Below, in pieces: positions 17,884-26,977 of a stretch of 64,000 bases of DNA (positions are counted from its first letter, which is position 1; the number at the start of each line of letters is the position of its first letter). The notes under the pieces were generated by a model that ran no database searches, had not been told where the DNA came from, and was given only the letters and a program-made list of their open reading frames with translations. Position numbers and translations under genes: made by a program. This DNA is from Nostoc spongiaeforme FACHB-130 (lineage in GTDB: Bacteria > Cyanobacteriota > Cyanobacteriia > Cyanobacteriales > Nostocaceae), in assembly GCF_014698475.1 (NCBI RefSeq), contig NZ_JACJTB010000001.1:62001-126000 (forward strand). The letters are read 5' to 3'.

Positions 17884-18783
17884 CGAGATTAACCCTTTAG
17901 ATTTAAGAAACTCACGCACAACCTCTTTAATATCTCGTAACTCCCCTTCAACTAAATAATTTAACTGCCGCATTTCATCTGCGGAAATTTTACCAGAAAG
18001 TTGAGCGATCGCACTTTTTAATTCCGGGTATTTATTTAAGGTTGCTTGTCTGACAATTGGCGTAGCTTCGTAAGGGGGGAAATATTGTTTATCGTCCTTT
18101 AACACAGCTAAACCTAACCGCGCAATTTGCCCATCACTAGAATTTCCTGCTACCATATCGACTTGTTTTTGAATTAAGGCGCGGTAGATTAAACCCAAGT
18201 CCATAATTTGCGGTGGTTTAGAAAAACGCAAATTATAAGTTTTCGCTAACCCCGGAAAACCATCTTCCCGTTCTAAAAATTCATAGCCAAAACCGCCGCG
18301 CCATTGGGGTGTATATTGTGCAGCTTGAGATAGAGTTTGAATATTATACTTCTTGGCATCTTCACCGCGAATTACCATTGCGAAAGTATCTTCAAAGCCT
18401 AAACTTGGCATGACTTCTAAGTTGAATTTTTCGGCATAAATTTGTTTTAATTTTTCGTAAACTACCTTTGGGTCGTTAACGGTCTTTTGTTTTAAAATCC
18501 CTGTAAAAGCTGTGCCTGTATACTCAATATAAGCATCAATTTTGCCAGCCAAAATCGCATTGTGGCAGACAAACGAACCCCCCAAACGAGGACGACGGGT
18601 AACTTTGAGATTAGTTGTGGCTTCGATGTGTTGGGCTAAGAGTTCGCCTAAAATATCTTGGGCGGTAAAATCTTTAGAAGCAACAACAATATCGCCCGTG
18701 GTATTATTCGCACTAGGGTTACAAGCTGCGATCGCCACTACTAAAGTAAAAGTTAAAATAAAAAATATTAAAAATCTTTTCAT
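17842..18783 (-). CDS. Osmoprotectant (glycine-betaine-type) ABC transporter, substrate-binding lipoprotein
   Basis: A 313-residue protein with a lipoprotein signal: MKRFLIFFILTF, then VVAIAAC with the lipid-bearing Cys21. The mature domain matches the OpuBC/OsmX glycine-betaine-binding family (DIVVASKDFTAQDILGELLA near 31-50, DAYIEYTGTAF near 81-92). It should capture a quaternary amine or related solute outside the membrane and pass it to the permease. The last residues, KGKAVRWAAPPT, come from an inserted palindromic repeat and are not part of the family. The stop precedes the PCS-like gene by 44 bases. Confidence 0.88.
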   Translation of the reverse strand: MKRFLIFFILTFTLVVAIAACNPSANNTTGDIVVASKDFTAQDILGELLAQHIEATTNLKVTRRPRLGGSFVCHNAILAGKIDAYIEYTGTAFTGILKQKTVNDPKVVYEKLKQIYAEKFNLEVMPSLGFEDTFAMVIRGEDAKKYNIQTLSQAAQYTPQWRGGFGYEFLEREDGFPGLAKTYNLRFSKPPQIMDLGLIYRALIQKQVDMVAGNSSDGQIARLGLAVLKDDKQYFPPYEATPIVRQATLNKYPELKSAIAQLSGKISADEMRQLNYLVEGELRDIKEVVREFLKSKGLISRKGKAVRWAAPPT

Positions 18784-18786
18784 TAC

Positions 18787-19443
18787 TTATTTAACTTTTA
18801 ATTTGGTTTCCAACAACCCAATTAACAAATCTGCCAGTAAAGCAATCACGGCTGCTGGTACTGCACCGGCTAAAATTAAATCATTGTTTACTACAGCAAT
18901 GCCGCGAAAAATAAACACGCCTAAACCACCAGCACCAATAGCAGCAGCAATTGTAGCAATACCAATACCTATGACTGCGGCAACTCTCACACCTGCCAAA
19001 ATTACACTCATTGCTAGGGGAATTTCGACTTGTAATAATAATTCTTGATCAGTCATTCCCATACCTCTACCAGCTTCGATAATTGCTGGATCTACACTGG
19101 TAATGCCTGTGTAAGTATTCCGAATTATCGGCAGAAAAGAATATAAAGTTAAAGCAACAATAGCTGGGACAACACCAATTCCACCAATAATCGGGACAGG
19201 AATTAGTAAACCAAATAACGCCAAACTTGGAATAGTTTGCAGTACATTGGCAATACCCAAAATGGGTTGACGCAAACGAGTTTGACGGGTAATTAAAATA
19301 CCTAACGGAATGCCAACAAGTGTGGCAATTGTAATGGCAATGCCTACCAAAAATAAATGTTCCAGCGTGTGCTGTAAAATTTCTGGGGCATACTTAATCA
19401 AGAAAAAGTCTTTCATAAATTGTCTTGCAGAGAACGCAGACAT
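18787..19443 (-). CDS. Osmoprotectant-type ABC transporter permease
   Basis: A 218-residue inner-membrane protein with about five hydrophobic segments. The permease loop motif sits near 115-135 (EAGRGMGMTDQELLLQVEIPLAMSVI, with the EAxxxxG...P pattern seen in OpuBB/OsmW proteins). It ends 3 bases before the substrate-binding gene and begins inside the ATPase gene (31-base overlap), so the three are translated from one message. The substrate cannot be told from the permease; the family carries glycine betaine, choline or similar compounds. Confidence 0.88.
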   Translation of the reverse strand: MSAFSARQFMKDFFLIKYAPEILQHTLEHLFLVGIAITIATLVGIPLGILITRQTRLRQPILGIANVLQTIPSLALFGLLIPVPIIGGIGVVPAIVALTLYSFLPIIRNTYTGITSVDPAIIEAGRGMGMTDQELLLQVEIPLAMSVILAGVRVAAVIGIGIATIAAAIGAGGLGVFIFRGIAVVNNDLILAGAVPAAVIALLADLLIGLLETKLKVK

Positions 19444-20171
19444 TGAAGAAAAGCTAGGCTTTCTGGATGTTGCGATCGCAGAAACTCCTCCTTTGTACCT
19501 AATACTACCAGTTCTCCGTCATACATTAACCCAATTCGAGAAGCTAAGACAAACGCCTCTTGGATATCATGCGTCACAAACACCACTGTCTTACCGAGTT
19601 CTTGCTGTAACCGCCGAAACTCCTGTTGCAATTCTAAGCGCGTAATGGGGTCAAGTGCGCCAAAAGGCTCATCCATCAACAACACTGGAGGATCTGCGGC
19701 TAACGCTCTCGCTACGCCTACCCTTTGTCGCTGTCCCCCCGAAAGTTGATGGGGATAACGCCCAGCAAACTGCACAGGATCTAACCCTACCAATTGCAAC
19801 AATTCATAAACTCTTGTTTTAATTTGTTTCGGTTTCCAACCTTCTAAACTAGGAACTAAACCCACATTACGTTCTACAGTGAAATGGGGAAATAAACCAG
19901 TTTCTTGAATGACATAACCAATTTTGCGCCGCAGTTTAATTTCATCCCATTGACTTGTCGGAGTTCCATCAAATAGGACTTCACCTGTGGTTGGTGTAAA
20001 CAGATGATTAATTAATTTCATTGTGGTAGTTTTACCGCTACCACTGCGTCCAAGTAATATTAATGCTTCTCCTTGATGGATTGAAAAATTAAGATTTGAT
20101 ACTAAATTGCGACGGTTGCTGCTAAAGCTGACATCGCGGAATTCAACAGCAATTGAGCGATTTTGCGACAT
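19413..20171 (-). CDS. Osmoprotectant-type ABC transporter ATP-binding protein
   Basis: A 252-residue ATPase with a complete set of motifs: Walker A GRSGSGKTT near 38-46, Q-loop YVIQETGLFPH, signature LSGGQRQRVGVARAL near 143-157, Walker B LLMDEPFGALDP and the switch histidine in FVTHD. It resembles OpuCA/ProV but lacks the CBS domains found in some of them, so any CBS-based ionic-strength sensing is absent. It is the first gene of a four-gene minus-strand run (ATPase, permease, lipoprotein, PCS-like). Confidence 0.9.
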   Translation of the reverse strand: MSQNRSIAVEFRDVSFSSNRRNLVSNLNFSIHQGEALILLGRSGSGKTTTMKLINHLFTPTTGEVLFDGTPTSQWDEIKLRRKIGYVIQETGLFPHFTVERNVGLVPSLEGWKPKQIKTRVYELLQLVGLDPVQFAGRYPHQLSGGQRQRVGVARALAADPPVLLMDEPFGALDPITRLELQQEFRRLQQELGKTVVFVTHDIQEAFVLASRIGLMYDGELVVLGTKEEFLRSQHPESLAFLQCLRSLQDNL

Positions 20172-20596
20172 GGTTGACTGTTGGTTGTTAACTTGAAGCT
20201 ATTATTACTGATTTTGCTAATAAGTAAATATAGACTTTTGTCTCACGCAAAGGCGCAAAGAGTTAAGAGAATAGTAAGGTTGGGTGTAGCGATAGCGTAA
20301 CCCAACAAAGTCTTGAAAATGTTGGGTTCCGTTCCTCCACCCAACCTACACCAGTCTAAATTGTTGCCTTAACTGAACTGTATTGGGACTTACGCAAGAA
20401 CTCTCTCAAACTCTTATAACTTCGTGTCCTTTGCGCCCTTTGCGGTTCGTTTTTTCATAAAATTCAACCTAAATTTAGATTAACGGGTTTCGACTTCGCT
20501 CAACCCTTTTTTAGCAAGGCTACTGAGCATTGAGCGACTCGCCCTGAGCGTAGTCGATGGGAGTTGAAATGCTCCTTCTAAATCCCATATACCGCA
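20172..20596. repeat. Repeat-rich intergenic region between the ABC operon and tamB
   Basis: No gene. It holds several dispersed cyanobacterial repeats: a GTTGGGT element (20278-20353) with inner inverted repeat AACCCAACA / TGTTGGGTT (20299-20307 and 20320-20328); a one-sided GGACTTACGCA end at 20386-20399 that matches the tip of the MITEs at 50160 and 63252; and a palindromic TTCGACTTCGCTCAACCC / CCTGAGCGTAGTCGATGGG block (20489-20562). Confidence 0.7.
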
Positions 20597-23500
20597 CTAA
20601 AATCGAGTTTCATATTCAAAGAAAAGTAGATTTTCATTGCCCAAATCGGTTGCGCCGCGTACTAAAATTTCGTCATTGAGCCGATAAAGGACGTTGTAAC
20701 GGAAGGACGCATCACTACTAAATAATGGTCGTGATAAAGAAACAGAAAAATCTCGATTCACGTTGAATACACCTTCGGCTGATAAATCGAGAACCGATGA
20801 ACGTCTTGCTGTTTGATCAGTAATTGGAGTAGGAAAGATGCGAAATTCACTAAAACCAATTGCTTGACCGATCGCAGTAATCGTACCTTGTAAACTACCT
20901 AAAATCGTCGTGCCAGCAAAATTAGTTAACCCTTGGGTGATATCTCCGGTTTGAGCAAAGTTATTCAAAATTGAGCCACCCAGTAAAGCGACAATTTCTC
21001 CTTGACTGCGGCGGGGTTGACTTGTTAATTCTAAATTTTCGTTTAATCTACTCGCGCGTCCTGTCACCCTTGCTTGTACGCGCACAGTGCGTAAAGTGCC
21101 AAAATTAATCGCAGAAGTATCGCTGATTTCTGACGATGCAGGGGATCTTAAAATTCGATTATTGATTGCTGAAGTTTCAGGAACGATCGCTAACAGTCGC
21201 ACATTCAAGGTAGGATCAAGTCCTTGACTGGGGGTAAAGGTGGCTGTTTGTTCATAGCCACGTTCTAAGGTGAACTCGGTACTAAATAAACTGACTCTTC
21301 CGCCTGTTAACCGAATTTCTCCTTGGGGGAGAGGTTTGGCTAATGTACCATTAATTGTTAAGTCACCTTTGGCGTTAAAGCTGAGTATCGGTTGACTAAA
21401 TCCTCCTACTCCCGGTACAAAACTGAGTAAAGATTGACTCGTCACCCGCACATCATCACCTAAAGTCAAGCGTAAGTTGTCAAACGCCACAGGTAAATTA
21501 GGTCTAGTTACAGCAGCAGTAGTTGTTGTAGGCTTGGGGTTAGTTTCTGCGGGTGTGACGGCACTAATATTAACGTCACTACTATCGGTTGTTGTTGGTT
21601 GGGTGTTAGCAGTGGTGGAGTTGCCAATAATTACCTGTCCATCACTCAGTTCAATTTCACCGCCAATTTGTGGTTTGAGTGCTGTTCCTTGAATCACCGC
21701 ATTACCACTCACACCACCTGCATACAAACCAGGAACTTGAAAATCTAGGGGTTTTTCTATTAATACTGTCAAAGGATTGGTTGTATTGGACTGGGGTGTA
21801 AAAATTGGCAAAATTCCCGATGCTGTGACTAACCCTTGATTGTAATTAGCTTGAATACCTTCTATATTTACTATATTGCCGTTAAACTGGGCTGTTCCTG
21901 TGACATTTGTGAGCGGTTCCGATAAAGCTTGAGCGCGAATAGTAGCATTATTCAATGTGGCATTGCCGTTAATAATTGGCTGGTTTAAAGTCCCGCTAAC
22001 ATTCACAGCTACTTGTCCTTGTCCATCTAGCCACGAGACTTGATTGTTAGTCAACAGATTTAACAGTGTTAAACCTTCGTTACTCACATTCGCCTGGACA
22101 CTAATTTGATTACTAGCTGGTTTGGCAAAGGTAAAAGGTAAGGGTGCAGGAATACTACCTGTAGCTGTGATGGGTTGGGTTCCTGTCAGCAGTAACGCAC
22201 TGTCAAAATTTAAGCGGGCATTTTCGTAGGCAAATTTTACCTGTCCTGTCTGCACTGGTTGGTTATTCAGAGTCGCATTCGCTAGTGATACTTCACCATT
22301 CACACTGGGGTTGAGGAAATTACCTTGCAAATTAGCCACAGCATTCACTTCACCTGTGACATCTAGCGGATATTGGGTGATAAACGGCTGAAATAAAGAT
22401 AACGGTAAACTCGCTACATTTAACTGTCCCGCCAGTTGATTCAAGCCTAACTTACCTGCAAAAGCTACCTGTCCTTGATTAATGCCAATACTCAAGGGTG
22501 AGAGAGTAATTACACCATTGGCAAAATTACCTTGAGCAATAACTTGATTAATCGTATATTGTCCCCATTGCCAGTTATTACCTTGAAGATTAAACCCAGC
22601 ATTCAACCCAGATTTTAAAGAACCACTGGCTACTAAGGTTCCATTTAAAGCACCTGTTAATTCTGCCAAGCTGGGTAAAGGTGGTGCTTGTTGTTCTGCT
22701 TGCTGTTGCTGTTGGGCTATCAATGCGCGAATTTTATAGTAATACTTTAATTTGGCGAGTAAGTCTGCATTGGGTAAGCTGAGAGGTGTAGTGTTGAGTG
22801 CTTCTGCACCTGCTAGTGTGGGCGGTTCTGTACCTGTGCTGAAGTCTTGAAAATCGTAGATATTAAATGCTTGTAAAAGTTCTTGGATGCGAGTTTGAAC
22901 TAGATTAGCTTGGACTTGAAATTGGGGGTTATTGCCAGTCTGCACACTCCCACTCAGGGCGATGCTACTTTCTCCCAGACGCAACAGACCGTTAGTTAAG
23001 TTAGCCGAACCATTGGCATAATTAAAACTACCACGAAATTCATTGGCGGAAATTCTGGCAACACGGGGCTGAGAAATTGCCACATCTCCCGCCAAGGCAT
23101 AATTATTCAGATTAACTACTAAATTGCCTGATAATTGCCCGCCCAAGGGTTTCAAGTTATTGTTAGGTAAAAAGCCGCCAACCAAAGCGATGGGAAATTG
23201 TTGGGCGTTGATAATTAAATTATCTCCCTCGGTTCTACCTGTGGTGACAGCGCCATCACGCCGGACTAAAAAGGAAGTTGGGCGATAATTACCATCGAGG
23301 TTCAAAGCTATCCTATCTTGTGTACCTGCGAGGCGCAGACTTCCCCCTTGTCCGCCTTGAAAATTCACATTACCAGTTAAAACGGGGTCAAATGCCACGT
23401 TCCCGACATTGAAATTCCGCAGCCGTACATTACCCGTAGCTTGGGGGACTTCTGGAGTACCTGTGACTCGCCCATTAAAATCAACAAAACCTGATAAGGC

Positions 23501-26113
23501 GATATCTCCGGGAACTTGCACACCAGTATTGTTGAGGTTGAAATTCTGCGCCAGGACATCGAAATTAAAGCCGGCGATTTTCGGTGTACCTGTTGCTGGT
23601 AATTGTACAGCGATCGCACCACTCGCACTTACCCCCGGTGTCGTCGCTCGTGGCACAATAATTTGCTGACCATTCCAACGAAACTCGGCTGATAATGGTT
23701 GTGCTAACTGTGCTATTCCCTGGTTGGCGCGAATTTGTCCGGCGGCGCGGATATCTGCTAAAGCAAAAGATTTTGTATTCCCAGCCACCTGCACATTCCC
23801 ATTCAGCCTACCGCGTAATTGGGGTGAAAAACGGCTGAGTTGAATTTGAGAAGCATTCGCTACTGCTTGCCAGCGACCATTATTCAAGCTAATATCCCTG
23901 ACATTGACTCTACCCCCCGCCACACTCAAGTTTGCTTGTCCAGAAGCTTGAATGGTTTCCGGTTGCAAAGATTTCGTGCTGCCTGATAAATTCACAGAAG
24001 CACTAGTTAATACTCCCTGAAATTGGGCAGGAATCTGGGAAAAACGGCTGAGTTGAATTTGGGAAGCATTCGCCACTGCTTGCCAGCGACTATTATTCAA
24101 GTTAATATCCCTGATATTGACTCTACCCCCCGCCAGGTTGAGATTTGCTTCCCCTGTGGCTTGAAAAGATTTCGTACTACCCGACAAACTCACCGATGCA
24201 CTCGTTAATACACCTTGGAATTGGGCGGGAATTTCTTTAAATCGGCTTAACTGAACTTTTTCGGTATTAACAACAGCTTGCCAACGGTTTTGGGAAACCC
24301 GCCCCTTAGCAGTGATGGTATTACCTGCTACATCAAACACAGCCGTTGGCAAAACAAGATTCTGCCCTTGTTGCTCAATTACTGCTGCACCGATGGTTGG
24401 GTAGGTAGCATTCGGCGCTTGTACTTGGGCGACCGTCCGCAAATTCCCCAGATAGCCAAACACCCTAGCATTGGCTGAGACATTCCCAACTTTGATGCTA
24501 GATGCAGAGTTGTTGGTTTTGGCGATGACATCCCCTGGTAAATTTTGGGCGAGAACATTCAACAATACTCTGCCTTGGGGCGCTAGTTGCACTTGACCAC
24601 CGCCGACAATTTGCCCCCCGGCTGGTGGTTGCACCAAGACTCTGGCAATGTTGAGGATTAAAGGTTGTCTGCCGAGGGAGCCAGTGATTTGTGTATTAGC
24701 TGAGACATTGCCGATGCTAATGGGTGGTGTAATCCCGTATCTCTGCGCCAGTATATCTCCTGAAATACCTTCGGCTTGTAGGTCAAATTTTACTTGACCA
24801 CCTAGTACTGCTTGACCGCCACCTGTAATGATTCCACCTGCGGCGGGGACAAGTTTGAGATTTGAGACGGTGATTTGAGAAGCATTTTTATTGACATTGA
24901 GGCGAAAGTCAGTATTAACAGCTTGGAACTGTACGCGGTCAACTTGCAGAGGTTTGGTGTTGCTGACTGTACCGCTAAGAACTGGCTGTTGCAGAGAACC
25001 TTGCACCTTGACCTTGGCTTGGACTTCTCCCGTGGCGAGGACGGGAGATTTGACGTTGAAGGTGTCTAAGAGATTTTTCGCACTGACGGGTTTGACAAGC
25101 GCGGAAAGGTCAAAACCTGTTTTGAGATTGACTGTACCATTAGCTAAGAGAGGAACTTTGCCTAAATTTGTGGTGAGATTATCTAATGCGATCGCCTGAC
25201 CTTGAAATACTAATCTACCGTTAGAATTAATGAAGCGTTGGGGTATATTTTGAATTTGGGCTGTGACTTGTTCAGGAATCGCTGTCCCGGTAATCGCTAT
25301 CTCTGACGCATTTGCAGGAATCTCCACACCCAAGTCAGCACTAACTTTTCCTGCTTGCAAAACAATGGGTAACTCAATTAACCGACTCACATCAGATGCT
25401 AGTAAACTTTGGGCGACAACCTGTAGATTAGTTTGTTGTGCTTTTGGTTGTGTTGACCCAGTAATTTTAACCGCACCACCTCTGGCAAATTGACCATTAA
25501 TTTTATAACCAATCTCTGTATTATCTGGTGCAAATCGCGCCCCACCAGCAAAGTTATCGATAATTACAGAACCTTTTGGTTTAGTTGGTGCAGAGGTTGG
25601 TAATAGTTCTACACTGCCATCAACAATTTGCAGTGTTTGTAATTGAGTTTGAATAATTCCTTTACCTTCAGCACTTGTTACCTCTGCTTTCACCCAACGA
25701 CCATCTTGATCTTGTTGAATAAAAACACGCGGCTGCACCAAGGTGACATTTAACGGTAGTGTGCGGCTGAAAATGACTGGTAATAGCGCAAACTGCACCT
25801 CAACAGCCTTTGCTGTTACTTGGTCAGCATCAGTAGATGTTGCAGGTATGGATAAAGAACTAAATCTCAGACTCGAAAGCGAAAAAGACTCCACTTGCCC
25901 TAGATTAATTGGTCGCCCTAGTAATTGTTCCAGATTTGTCTCTACTAGTGGCGCTAAATCGTTATACACATAATTTCTTGCCCACCAAATTCCTGATGCA
26001 ATACCAGCAAGCAAGAAAATTCCTATAACTAAACTACTACGACTAAAAAGTAGGAGATATAAACGACGGTTAATTGGCTCCTGATCATTTTCTGAGTTTG
26101 GAGGGCGCGTCAT
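20597..26113 (-). CDS. tamB: TamB-like (DUF490) translocation and assembly module protein
   Basis: About 1838 residues from the ATG at 26113 (MTRPPNSEND), chosen because the longer frame adds a lead with no family look; no strong ribosome site decides it. One membrane anchor lies near residues 30-48 (SLVIGIFLLAGIASGIWWA). The rest is a very long repetitive beta structure, as in TamB/VPS13-like lipid-bridge proteins, and the C-terminal 350 residues carry the DUF490 domain, ending LLFFEYETRF. TamB spans the periplasm between inner and outer membrane and takes part in outer-membrane assembly or lipid transport. No Omp85 gene is adjacent. Residues around 620-760 contain a tandem duplication. Confidence 0.88.
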   Translation of the reverse strand: MTRPPNSENDQEPINRRLYLLLFSRSSLVIGIFLLAGIASGIWWARNYVYNDLAPLVETNLEQLLGRPINLGQVESFSLSSLRFSSLSIPATSTDADQVTAKAVEVQFALLPVIFSRTLPLNVTLVQPRVFIQQDQDGRWVKAEVTSAEGKGIIQTQLQTLQIVDGSVELLPTSAPTKPKGSVIIDNFAGGARFAPDNTEIGYKINGQFARGGAVKITGSTQPKAQQTNLQVVAQSLLASDVSRLIELPIVLQAGKVSADLGVEIPANASEIAITGTAIPEQVTAQIQNIPQRFINSNGRLVFQGQAIALDNLTTNLGKVPLLANGTVNLKTGFDLSALVKPVSAKNLLDTFNVKSPVLATGEVQAKVKVQGSLQQPVLSGTVSNTKPLQVDRVQFQAVNTDFRLNVNKNASQITVSNLKLVPAAGGIITGGGQAVLGGQVKFDLQAEGISGDILAQRYGITPPISIGNVSANTQITGSLGRQPLILNIARVLVQPPAGGQIVGGGQVQLAPQGRVLLNVLAQNLPGDVIAKTNNSASSIKVGNVSANARVFGYLGNLRTVAQVQAPNATYPTIGAAVIEQQGQNLVLPTAVFDVAGNTITAKGRVSQNRWQAVVNTEKVQLSRFKEIPAQFQGVLTSASVSLSGSTKSFQATGEANLNLAGGRVNIRDINLNNSRWQAVANASQIQLSRFSQIPAQFQGVLTSASVNLSGSTKSLQPETIQASGQANLSVAGGRVNVRDISLNNGRWQAVANASQIQLSRFSPQLRGRLNGNVQVAGNTKSFALADIRAAGQIRANQGIAQLAQPLSAEFRWNGQQIIVPRATTPGVSASGAIAVQLPATGTPKIAGFNFDVLAQNFNLNNTGVQVPGDIALSGFVDFNGRVTGTPEVPQATGNVRLRNFNVGNVAFDPVLTGNVNFQGGQGGSLRLAGTQDRIALNLDGNYRPTSFLVRRDGAVTTGRTEGDNLIINAQQFPIALVGGFLPNNNLKPLGGQLSGNLVVNLNNYALAGDVAISQPRVARISANEFRGSFNYANGSANLTNGLLRLGESSIALSGSVQTGNNPQFQVQANLVQTRIQELLQAFNIYDFQDFSTGTEPPTLAGAEALNTTPLSLPNADLLAKLKYYYKIRALIAQQQQQAEQQAPPLPSLAELTGALNGTLVASGSLKSGLNAGFNLQGNNWQWGQYTINQVIAQGNFANGVITLSPLSIGINQGQVAFAGKLGLNQLAGQLNVASLPLSLFQPFITQYPLDVTGEVNAVANLQGNFLNPSVNGEVSLANATLNNQPVQTGQVKFAYENARLNFDSALLLTGTQPITATGSIPAPLPFTFAKPASNQISVQANVSNEGLTLLNLLTNNQVSWLDGQGQVAVNVSGTLNQPIINGNATLNNATIRAQALSEPLTNVTGTAQFNGNIVNIEGIQANYNQGLVTASGILPIFTPQSNTTNPLTVLIEKPLDFQVPGLYAGGVSGNAVIQGTALKPQIGGEIELSDGQVIIGNSTTANTQPTTTDSSDVNISAVTPAETNPKPTTTTAAVTRPNLPVAFDNLRLTLGDDVRVTSQSLLSFVPGVGGFSQPILSFNAKGDLTINGTLAKPLPQGEIRLTGGRVSLFSTEFTLERGYEQTATFTPSQGLDPTLNVRLLAIVPETSAINNRILRSPASSEISDTSAINFGTLRTVRVQARVTGRASRLNENLELTSQPRRSQGEIVALLGGSILNNFAQTGDITQGLTNFAGTTILGSLQGTITAIGQAIGFSEFRIFPTPITDQTARRSSVLDLSAEGVFNVNRDFSVSLSRPLFSSDASFRYNVLYRLNDEILVRGATDLGNENLLFFEYETRF
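23828..24260. repeat. Tandem intragenic duplication inside tamB
   Basis: A unit starting at ACGGCTGAGTTGAATTTG occurs at 23831 and again at 24044, a period of 213 bases (71 codons) with high identity. A third, decayed copy begins near 24242. The repeated protein text is GRWQAVANASQIQLSRFS followed by a GSTKS segment and a GGRVN segment. Confidence 0.9.
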
Positions 26114-26260
26114 TTCCGTTACCAGCAACGCTATCGAGTAACAAAGTTTATTATTACCCGAAAACAACATAGTTGTTTTGCCGAAGTTTTCAAAACTTGT
26201 TCTAGATAGATTAGTAGTTCCTTCTGATGAGGGATGACAGACTCATAGTACTGGTGAAAT

Positions 26261-26333
26261 TGGGTGTGGGAGGGGTGGGGAGTGTGGGAGGTGTGGGGAG
26301 TGTGGGGGGTGTGGGAGGTGTGGGGAGTGTGGG
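26261..26333. repeat. G-rich left arm of the inverted repeat around the four-helix gene
   Basis: Tandem GGTGTGGGGAGTGTGGG words, about 70 bases. The reverse complement, C-rich, lies at 26763-26803 on the other side of the gene. Runs of three or more G with short spacers could form a G-quadruplex. Confidence 0.85.
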
Positions 26334-26336
26334 AAT

Positions 26337-26729
26337 TTAGTCAAGTAACCAATCATCTGGATGGGTAATCATCTTGACTAACCCACTAAGGACTTGATTG
26401 TAAGGAGCGTAGAGTTTTCTTCCTTGTTCAACGGTAAGATATTGACATTTCACAGCAAACTTTAACCAAACTTGAGTTTCTGCTGCCTCTGCTTCACAAT
26501 CATTGAGTTTAGCGACAAAAGCGGCTTTATATCGCCGTTTTCTCCAAGCTTCTGCCATATTTGCACAGACAGAGCGAGAGGAGCGACGAATTTGGTCAGT
26601 TAATGAATATTTTTCTTCAACTGGGAACTTTTTAGAATATTCAAAAATTTGCATTGCTGTCTCAAATGCTAATTGATAAATGGCTAAATCCTCATGATTT
26701 CTAAAATACTTTTTCCCTTTTTCTTCCAT
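26337..26729 (-). CDS. Four-helix-bundle protein (23S rRNA intervening-sequence protein family)
   Basis: A 130-residue helical protein. Landmarks are EDLAIYQLAFETAMQIFEYS near 13-32, FPVEEKYSLTDQIRRSSRSV near 35-54 and AEAWRKRRY near 60-68, with a long C-terminal helix; these are typical of the S23/IVP four-helix family (first found in intervening sequences of 23S rRNA). Function is unknown; members form pentamers. The stop codon abuts the G-rich arm and the start lies about 34 bases from the C-rich arm, so the gene sits inside an inverted-repeat cassette of roughly 545 bases. Confidence 0.88.
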   Translation of the reverse strand: MEEKGKKYFRNHEDLAIYQLAFETAMQIFEYSKKFPVEEKYSLTDQIRRSSRSVCANMAEAWRKRRYKAAFVAKLNDCEAEAAETQVWLKFAVKCQYLTVEQGRKLYAPYNQVLSGLVKMITHPDDWLLD

Positions 26730-26762
26730 CTTCTTTAATTTCGACTGCTCCTTTCTTCATCT

Positions 26763-26803
26763 TCCCACACCCCCCACCCTTCCCACACCTCCCACACTCC
26801 CCT
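26763..26803. repeat. C-rich right arm of the inverted repeat around the four-helix gene
   Basis: CCCACACCCCCCACCC followed by TTCCCACACCTCCCACACTCCCC. It is the reverse complement of the main word in the left arm at 26261-26333. Confidence 0.85.
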
Positions 26804-26977
26804 TCTTGACTAAGTTTTGAGCATTAATTAACAGTCTATTTGCTACGTTAATAGGAGAAATTTGAGAAAAGTTGATTTAAAGTAAAAAAAATTACATCGT
26901 TTAAGGTTTCATCTTCCGGCATTGTCTCATAGACTAGGGGCAGCAACCTTATTAAAACTGGCTGAGGAAAGTGGAAA

